A DNA stretch of 5,313 nt, from positions 1-5,313 of the forward strand of contig VERS01000192.1 of assembly GCA_018882545.1 (NCBI GenBank). The letters run 5' to 3'. The stretch's first letter is position 1, and the number at the start of each line of letters is the position of its first letter. Below, piece after piece: positions 1 to 5,313 of the stretch. The translations under genes were made by a program, and so were the position numbers. The DNA is from Mycobacterium sp. GTDB lineage: Bacteria; Actinomycetota; Actinomycetes; Mycobacteriales; Mycobacteriaceae. Below the pieces are notes generated by a model. That model was not told the DNA's origin, searched no databases, and was given only the letters and a program-made list of their open reading frames with translations.

Positions 1-2268
1 GACCGCTTCTTTCGGGTGTGTGTCGGCGAACTTCGCGATGTCGTCGATTCCCTCGCTGGCGGGATCCGCGCGCAGACCGTGCTCGAAGTAGATCTTGCCG
101 TCGGGCTCGTTGCTCAACCTCAGGTCCACGTACCGGATGCCGTCGGAGAATTGGTCGATCAGGTTGTCCGACTGGGTCTTTCCCCACGCCGCGGCGATTG
201 GTTTGACGATCAGGTTCTGCAGGAAGCCCGGCAACTCGGTGAGCACCCCGAAGTCGTCCTTGCCGGTCAGCGCCCAGTCCGATCGGGCGGTGATGCCGTA
301 ACTGCCCGAGTCGTGGGTGCCCGGGATCGGCAGCAGGGTCAGCGGCAGGCCGGCCAGTGCGGGCAGGTCGGCCATCCAGTTCTTGGTGTCGACGTTCATC
401 GGCCCGATCGCATCGACCGACCAGCCGAAGGTGACCGACTGCGGCCGGTGGGCGGACAGGTCCCGGCCGGCGGCGTTGCGGAAGTTCAGACCCTCGTTGG
501 TGTAGCTCAGCGGGTGCAGCCGGATCGGGCTGGTCGACGGATCGGCCGGATCCAACGGCGCGGCATCGCGGTAGAAGATCTTGTCGGGCTGCTCGCACCG
601 GTCTTCGTAGGCGCAGGTCGAGGCGTCGACCGGAACCGCGCCGCCGTACTCCACCTGCACCCAGGCGTCGGTCAGGCCATTGGCGGCGGCGAACGCGGTC
701 AGCGTCTGGCCCGGATCGGAGTAGAGCTGGCCGAAGTCGCCGGTCACGATGACCGCCCGGCCGATCGAGTGCTGCCCGATGAAGCTCGACAGCTGTGCGA
801 TCTCGGTGTTGGTCAGCGACCCTCCGCTGGCGTCGACGTTGTAGACATCGACCGACGAGCCGCCGGGGATGTGCTGGCGGGAGTAGCTGAAGCCGCCAGG
901 GTCCAAAAGGTTGGGCCGGGTCGTCCAGGAGCGGCGGTCCAGGCTCTCGATGTAGTAGGCCGACAGTGAATTCAGCCCGTCGGCGAAGGGCACACCCACC
1001 GGCCACGCCCAGGTGGGTACCGAGGGGGCGGTCCGGTCCGGGAAGGCGGTCTTGGCAACCAGGAACGGATGGTAGGCGACGTCGTCCTGGACGTTGACGA
1101 TGTCGAAGGTGTTCAGTCGCGAACCGATCTGCAGGGTGTTGAGGAAGCGCGGGAAGGCCGCGCCGGACAGCGGGAAGGGCATCCCCGAGACGTCATAGGT
1201 CAGCACGCTGAAGTCGCCCACTATGTCGGTGTAGGCCGCCACGGCCGGATCGGGACGCACATCGACGTTGTTGAAGACGGTCACCGTCGCGGTCACCCGG
1301 TGCCCGCCGGCCAGGCTGGTGTTGGCGATCCCGAACGCGGCGTTGAGCAGGCCCGGCCAGGCATGCACATGCAGTCCGGTGGCGTCGCTGGCGACGTAGG
1401 AGAAAGTATCGGTGCCGGTGAAATCCGTGTCGGGGGTGTAGGTGAACGTGCCGGTGGCGTTGTCGACGACGACGCTGCCGCGGCCCGGTCCGCCCGCCAT
1501 GCCCTTGGTCGGCACCGAGTAGCGCAGCCTGCTGCCGTCGGGGGAGGAGGCCGTGAACGGGACCGCCGCGCTGCTGACTCCCGCGGCCAGGTCGAGTTCG
1601 ACCTGCATCGGGTCGGCTACCGGGCTGCTGTGGAAGCCGAAACGCCGAAGTGGCGGGGGCAGCAGGCTTCCGCTCCACCACGGATAGAAGTTGGCGAAGG
1701 TGTCCAGCCAGATCCGCAGCCCGGCCAGTGCATCGGCCACCGGGCGCGCGCGAACCGCGGCCACACCCACCCGAGTGGTCGGAACAGCCGGCGCGGCCTG
1801 CTCAACGGTCGAAGTCGCGACCACCGGAGTGTCGGGCTGCGCCGGAACCGGGATTGCCGGGGCGGTTGCCGCCGGGGGGGCGCCAGTCGGCTGGCGCCGT
1901 GCCGGCATGGTGGGTGTCCTGCGGGTCGGTGCAGTGACGGCCGACGCAGCCGCCGAGGCGCCACTGCCCGGGGCCGGGGGTTTCGGCGGCTCGGGCAACC
2001 GGGATCCGGGCTGCTCCGGCGGGCGCGCATCCGCGGCGGCCGGCCCGGGGTGTCCGGCCGCCGCAGGGCCGGCGCCACCGCGCCGGGCCGATCCGGCATC
2101 TGGTGAAGACCGGTGGCCGTCGGCCGGTCCGGCGCGCCGCGCAGACACCTGGTCGCGGGTGGACGCGGAGTCGTCGGCGGCGGCCAACCCGGCCTGTGGT
2201 CCGGCCACCGTCAACCCGAGGGCGACCGCAGCCGCGCCGATCCATGTGGTGGGTGTAGGCATCTGCAT
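1..2268 (-). CDS. Secreted multidomain protein: Ig-like + EEP-fold + PI-PLC-type phosphodiesterase domain (3' end outside window)
   Basis: The frame is open for 756 codons from ATG 2268 to the window edge, so the C-terminus is missing. Seen in order: a signal peptide (residues 1-31, hydrophobic core 9-23, AAA before D32, no positive charge at the N-terminus); a Pro/Ala-rich linker (about 32-180); a hydrophobic patch with W187, W197 and W198; an Ig/cadherin-like domain (about 217-334, with the YTP...FTGTDTFSY pattern at 277-291); an EEP-fold domain (about 353-612); and a PI-PLC-X-like domain from about 622. The PLC part shows GTHDS (H652, D653), GIRYVDLR (R712, D715) and EHG (H730), the residues expected of that family's active site. 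The EEP part has lost most catalytic positions. C552 and C558 could form a disulfide. The protein is probably exported and may cleave phosphatidylinositol-type lipids; that activity is inferred from the family. It starts 7 bases after ald with no clear Shine-Dalgarno; ATG 2262 is an alternative start. Confidence 0.85.
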   Translation of the reverse strand, partial: MQMPTPTTWIGAAAVALGLTVAGPQAGLAAADDSASTRDQVSARRAGPADGHRSSPDAGSARRGGAGPAAAGHPGPAAADARPPEQPGSRLPEPPKPPAPGSGASAAASAVTAPTRRTPTMPARRQPTGAPPAATAPAIPVPAQPDTPVVATSTVEQAAPAVPTTRVGVAAVRARPVADALAGLRIWLDTFANFYPWWSGSLLPPPLRRFGFHSSPVADPMQVELDLAAGVSSAAVPFTASSPDGSRLRYSVPTKGMAGGPGRGSVVVDNATGTFTYTPDTDFTGTDTFSYVASDATGLHVHAWPGLLNAAFGIANTSLAGGHRVTATVTVFNNVDVRPDPAVAAYTDIVGDFSVLTYDVSGMPFPLSGAAFPRFLNTLQIGSRLNTFDIVNVQDDVAYHPFLVAKTAFPDRTAPSVPTWAWPVGVPFADGLNSLSAYYIESLDRRSWTTRPNLLDPGGFSYSRQHIPGGSSVDVYNVDASGGSLTNTEIAQLSSFIGQHSIGRAVIVTGDFGQLYSDPGQTLTAFAAANGLTDAWVQVEYGGAVPVDASTCAYEDRCEQPDKIFYRDAAPLDPADPSTSPIRLHPLSYTNEGLNFRNAAGRDLSAHRPQSVTFGWSVDAIGPMNVDTKNWMADLPALAGLPLTLLPIPGTHDSGSYGITARSDWALTGKDDFGVLTELPGFLQNLIVKPIAAAWGKTQSDNLIDQFSDGIRYVDLRLSNEPDGKIYFEHGLRADPASEGIDDIAKFADTHPKEAV
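1874..1898. repeat. G7 tract abutting a perfect 8-bp hairpin inside the linker-coding region
   Basis: Seven consecutive G (C on the coding strand) occupy 1874-1880. The last two belong to a perfect inverted repeat, GGCGCCAG at 1879-1886 and CTGGCGCC at 1891-1898, with a TCGG loop. It lies in the Pro/Ala-rich linker of the secreted protein. Its position inside a gene argues against a transcription terminator. A length change in the tract would disconnect the signal peptide from the domains, so it is a candidate slippage or sequencing-error site. As given, the frame is intact. Confidence 0.6.
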
Positions 2269-2275
2269 GACCGGC

Positions 2276-3403
2276 TCAGGCGAGCAGACCGGCCGGGTCG
2301 GTGTAGTACAGATCGAGGTCTCGGGCGACTTCGGCGTTGAGCAGTTTGCCGTCATGGGTCGACAGGCCCTTGGCCAGCGCCGGATCGGAGAAGCATGCGC
2401 CCTGCCAGCCCTTGTCGGCCAGTTTGAGCACATACGGCATGGTGGCGTTGGTCAAGGCGAAGGTGGAGGTGCGCGGGACGGCGCCGGGCATGTTGGCCAC
2501 GCAGTAGAACAGCGTGTCGTGGACCCTGAACGTCGGGTCGTCATGGGTGGTGGGTCTGGAGTCCTCGAAGCAGCCGCCCTGGTCGATGGCGATGTCCACC
2601 AGGACCGCACCCGGCTTCATCTGCGCCACAGTGGAATTGGTGACCAGCTTGGGTGCTTTGGCCCCCGGCACCAGGACCGCCCCGATCACCAGGTCGGCCT
2701 GCCGTACGGCGTGCTCCAGATCCAGCCGCGAGGAGTACCGGGTCTCGATGGCACCGCCGTATTCGGCGTCGATCTTGCGCAGTGCGTTGACGTTGAGGTC
2801 GAACACCGTGACGTGCGCGCCCATACCCCAGGCGACCGCCGCGGCGTTATCACCGGCCATGCCCCCGCCGATCACGATGACCGTCGCCGGCGCCACGCCG
2901 GGCACCCCGCCCATCAGCACACCCCGGCCGCCCATGGTGCGCATCAGGTGGTAGGCGCCGACATGGGCGGACAGCCGACCGGCCACCTCGCTCATCGGCG
3001 CCAACAGCGGCAGCGCGACAGTGCCGTCGGGGTTGGCGGTCTGCACGGTCTCGTAGGCGATCGAGGTGGTTCGCGAGGCCAGCAGTGCATCGGTGCAGGC
3101 CTTGGAGGCCGCCAGATGCAGATAGGTGAACAGCACCTGCCCCCTGCGCATCCGGCCGTATTCCGGCTCGATGGGCTCCTTGACCTTCAACAGCAGATCG
3201 GCTTCTTCCCACACCTGATCGGCACCGTCAACCATCCGTGCCCCGGCGGCCTTGAAGTCCGCGTCGTGGATGGCCGATCCCTCGCCGGCACCGGCCTGAA
3301 CTAGCACCTCATGGCCGCGGTGCACCAGTTCGGCGACGCCCGAGGGGGTGATCGCGACCCGGTACTCGTTGTTCTTGATCTCAGTCGGGATGCCGACGCG
3401 CAC
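2276..3403 (-). CDS. ald: Alanine dehydrogenase
   Basis: This enzyme catalyses the NAD-dependent, reversible conversion of L-alanine to pyruvate and ammonium. In mycobacteria it serves alanine catabolism and also NADH recycling by reductive amination when respiration is limited. The protein is 375 residues against about 371 in M. tuberculosis (recalled); the difference fits a small insertion near residues 122-130. Family positions are kept: R15 and K75 (pyruvate binding), H96 and D274 in DIAIDQGG (catalysis), a Rossmann loop GGGMAG at 179-184, and D202 at the end of the next strand, typical of NAD preference. I chose GTG 3403 because it gives the family N-terminus MRVGIPTE and has AGGAG 5 bases upstream. 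The in-frame ATG at 3484 would add 27 unconserved residues and run into the regulatory gap. The gene is divergent from aldR and probably co-transcribed with the secreted protein gene downstream. Confidence 0.97.
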   Translation of the reverse strand: MRVGIPTEIKNNEYRVAITPSGVAELVHRGHEVLVQAGAGEGSAIHDADFKAAGARMVDGADQVWEEADLLLKVKEPIEPEYGRMRRGQVLFTYLHLAASKACTDALLASRTTSIAYETVQTANPDGTVALPLLAPMSEVAGRLSAHVGAYHLMRTMGGRGVLMGGVPGVAPATVIVIGGGMAGDNAAAVAWGMGAHVTVFDLNVNALRKIDAEYGGAIETRYSSRLDLEHAVRQADLVIGAVLVPGAKAPKLVTNSTVAQMKPGAVLVDIAIDQGGCFEDSRPTTHDDPTFRVHDTLFYCVANMPGAVPRTSTFALTNATMPYVLKLADKGWQGACFSDPALAKGLSTHDGKLLNAEVARDLDLYYTDPAGLLA

Positions 3404-3408
3404 GCTCG

Positions 3409-3413
3409 CTCCT
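3409..3413 (-). promoter_or_regulatory. Ribosome binding site of ald
   Basis: AGGAG on the minus strand lies 5 bases before GTG 3403. It settles the start of ald, and is one of the few recognisable Shine-Dalgarno motifs in the window. Confidence 0.75.
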
Positions 3414-3423
3414 AGGTCCGCCG

Positions 3424-3455
3424 AATGGCTGTGTGTCCGGTAATGGCGTGTGTTC
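3424..3455. repeat. Imperfect direct repeat, possible operator pair
   Basis: AATGGCTGTGTGTC (3424-3437) is followed by AATGGCGTGTGTTC (3442-3455). The copies are 18 bases apart start to start, near two helical turns, which would place them on about the same face of DNA. They lie in the ald leader side of the divergent gap. The role as AldR operators is inference. Confidence 0.4.
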
Positions 3456-3484
3456 AGTGTGAAGAACGTTCGAGTGCACGGCAA
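3456..3484 (-). promoter_or_regulatory. Candidate ald promoter (weak)
   Basis: On the minus strand TTGCCG (3484-3479) and CACACT (3461-3456) are separated by 17 bases, giving a poor sigma-A-like match. Transcription would start near 3449 and give a leader of about 45 bases before GTG 3403. The palindrome GAACGTTC falls in the spacer, where a bound regulator could act. No TAnnnT box is present on this strand of the gap, which fits a promoter needing an activator. Confidence 0.25.
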
Positions 3485-3504
3485 TCAGACCGGCAAAAAT
3501 TCGA

Positions 3505-3510
3505 TAAAGT
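3505..3510 (+). promoter_or_regulatory. -10 box of aldR, leaderless layout
   Basis: TAAAGT (within GATAAAGT) matches the mycobacterial TAnnnT -10 element. It ends 6 bases before GTG 3517, so transcription would begin at or beside the start codon. No Shine-Dalgarno motif precedes the gene and no good -35 is seen, both common for this promoter class. Confidence 0.55.
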
Positions 3511-3516
3511 CTGCTT

Positions 3517-4032
3517 GTGCCCGAACAGAAGGTGTCCAAGCGCCCGGATTGGCCGCATAAATCGAAGGATGTTCGGACCGTCGAGATCGATGATGTCGAC
3601 CGACGTATCCTGGCCGCCCTGCACGCCGACGCGCGCATCCCCAACAGCGCCCTCGCCGATGCGGTGGGAGTGGCGCCGTCGACCTGTCACGGCAGGGTCC
3701 GTCGCCTCCAGGAACTCGGGGTCATCCGCGGATTCCACGCCGACATTGATCCGGCCGCGATCGGGTTACCCCTCCAGGCGATGATCTCGGTGAGCCTGCA
3801 GTCCGGTGCTCGCGGCAAGATCCGTAACTTCATCCAGCAGATCCGGCGTCGGCCCCAGGTGATCGACGTGTACTTCCTGGCCGGGGCCGACGACTTCATC
3901 ATCCATGTCGCCGCCCGCGACACCGACGATCTGCGTTCCTTCGTGGTCGACAATCTCAACGCCGACGCCGACGTCGCCGGTACGGAGACATCGCTGATCT
4001 TCGAGCATCTGCGCGGCGGCTCGCCGCTGTAG
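3517..4032 (+). CDS. aldR: Lrp/AsnC-family regulator of alanine dehydrogenase
   Basis: This is a 171-residue transcription factor of the feast/famine family. The N-terminal winged helix-turn-helix (about 23-80) includes the recognition stretch VAPSTCHGRVRRLQELG (52-68). The C-terminal RAM domain (about 85-155) carries GADDF at 123-127, the turn that helps bind the amino-acid effector in this family. Such proteins form dimers that assemble into octamers wrapping DNA. Position and strong resemblance to M. tuberculosis Rv2779c (recalled) identify it as AldR, the alanine-responsive controller of ald; it probably also controls itself. I chose GTG 3517 because it gives the basic N-terminal tail known in relatives and sits just after a -10 box. 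GTG 3532 in frame is the alternative. dapB follows after 33 bases. Confidence 0.93.
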   Translation: MPEQKVSKRPDWPHKSKDVRTVEIDDVDRRILAALHADARIPNSALADAVGVAPSTCHGRVRRLQELGVIRGFHADIDPAAIGLPLQAMISVSLQSGARGKIRNFIQQIRRRPQVIDVYFLAGADDFIIHVAARDTDDLRSFVVDNLNADADVAGTETSLIFEHLRGGSPL

Positions 4033-4053
4033 TCCAGCCAGGTATCGGCGCAC

Positions 4054-5248
<1,195 letters not shown>

Positions 5249-5252
<4 letters not shown>

Positions 5253-5313
5253 GCAGGCTGCTGATCGTCCACCACACCCCGTCGCCGCACTGCCAGGAGA
5301 TGCTCGAGGCGGT
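5249..5313 (+). CDS. Start of a flavodoxin-like protein (truncated by window)
   Basis: Only 21 codons are visible. They begin MSRLLIVHHTPSPHCQEMLE, a beta strand followed by a Thr/Ser/Pro loop and a helix. That is the layout of the FMN-phosphate-binding loop of flavodoxin and NADPH-dependent FMN reductase proteins, and it recalls the M. tuberculosis Rv2771c type at the same place. GGAGG at 5240-5244 is a good ribosome binding site, and ATG 5249 overlaps the preceding TGA. A flavin-binding role is inferred from 21 residues only. Confidence 0.7.

Larger units (their letters stand above)
3404..3516. promoter_or_regulatory. Divergent ald/aldR control region
   Basis: This 113-base gap lies between the two divergent start codons, and no gene is seen in it. 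It contains an imperfect direct repeat (AATGGC plus a GT-rich run, at 3424-3438 and 3442-3455), a perfect 8-bp palindrome GAACGTTC (3464-3471) and an A/T-rich patch (3485-3510) unusual for this GC-rich DNA. AldR-family regulators bind several sites between ald and aldR in mycobacteria, so operators are expected here. I could not match a published consensus convincingly. Confidence 0.7.

Noticed and set aside
16..969. Long plus-strand open frame of 317 codons
   Set aside because: It lies antisense to the secreted protein, which has recognisable motifs (GTHDS, GIRYVDLR) on the minus strand. Its translation is Gly/Val/Arg-rich with no family resemblance, a usual effect of GC-rich codon bias.
1069..2106. 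Plus-strand open frame of 345 codons
   Set aside because: It is antisense to the Ig-like and linker coding region, with a low-complexity Arg/Gly translation and no motif.
1193..2245. Minus-strand open frames (1193-1681, 1617-2099, 1802-2245) in the other frames, which might suggest a frameshifted gene
   Set aside because: The frame from 2268 is continuous from signal peptide through all domains to the window edge. The others are Arg/Pro-rich shadows without motifs.
1691..3304. Plus-strand open frame of 537 codons
   Set aside because: It runs antisense across two genes including the well-identified ald. No domain is visible and it spans the boundary between two real genes.
3458..3473. CRP/FNR-type site starting TGTGA
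   Set aside because: Only the left half-site is present; the right half expected as TCACA reads TTCGA.
3404..3484. N-terminal extension of ald to ATG 3484
   Set aside because: The family N-terminus begins at GTG 3403, which has a Shine-Dalgarno motif. The extra 27 residues are unlike the family and would cover the control region.

Overview
The window reads as chromosomal DNA from a mycobacterium, most likely a Mycolicibacterium-type environmental species. It is GC-rich, uses GTG starts freely, and carries close relatives (judged from memory of the families) of M. tuberculosis alanine dehydrogenase, its Lrp/AsnC regulator AldR, DapB, the Rv2772c-type membrane protein and the Rv2771c-type small protein. 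I see no RNA gene, insertion sequence, CRISPR array or integration scar.

Left half, minus strand. ald (2276-3403) is followed after only 7 bases by a long open frame (2268 down to base 1, running off the window). This frame has no stop in 756 codons. It encodes a secreted multidomain protein: signal peptide, Pro/Ala-rich linker, Ig/cadherin-like domain, endonuclease/exonuclease/phosphatase (EEP, sphingomyelinase-like) fold, then the N-terminal half of a PI-PLC-type phosphodiesterase domain. The EEP domain appears to have lost most of its catalytic residues, while the PI-PLC part keeps the ones visible here. This is the least ordinary thing in the window.

Centre. The 113-base gap 3404-3516 separates divergent ald and aldR. 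It must hold both promoters and probably the AldR operators. AldR is known in mycobacteria to control ald in response to amino acids such as alanine.

Right half, plus strand. aldR (3517-4032), dapB (4066-4800), a two-pass membrane protein with one TPR-like repeat (4797-5252) and the start of a flavodoxin-like protein (5249 to the edge) are packed head to tail. The last two junctions are 4-base stop/start overlaps. Both aldR and dapB have a TAnnnT -10 box ending 6 bases before the start codon, the layout of mycobacterial leaderless mRNAs.

Functionally, Ald interconverts L-alanine and pyruvate plus ammonium, and DapB supplies the diaminopimelate/lysine branch. Alanine and diaminopimelate are both peptidoglycan precursors. 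The link between these genes and the secreted phosphodiesterase-like protein rests only on position.
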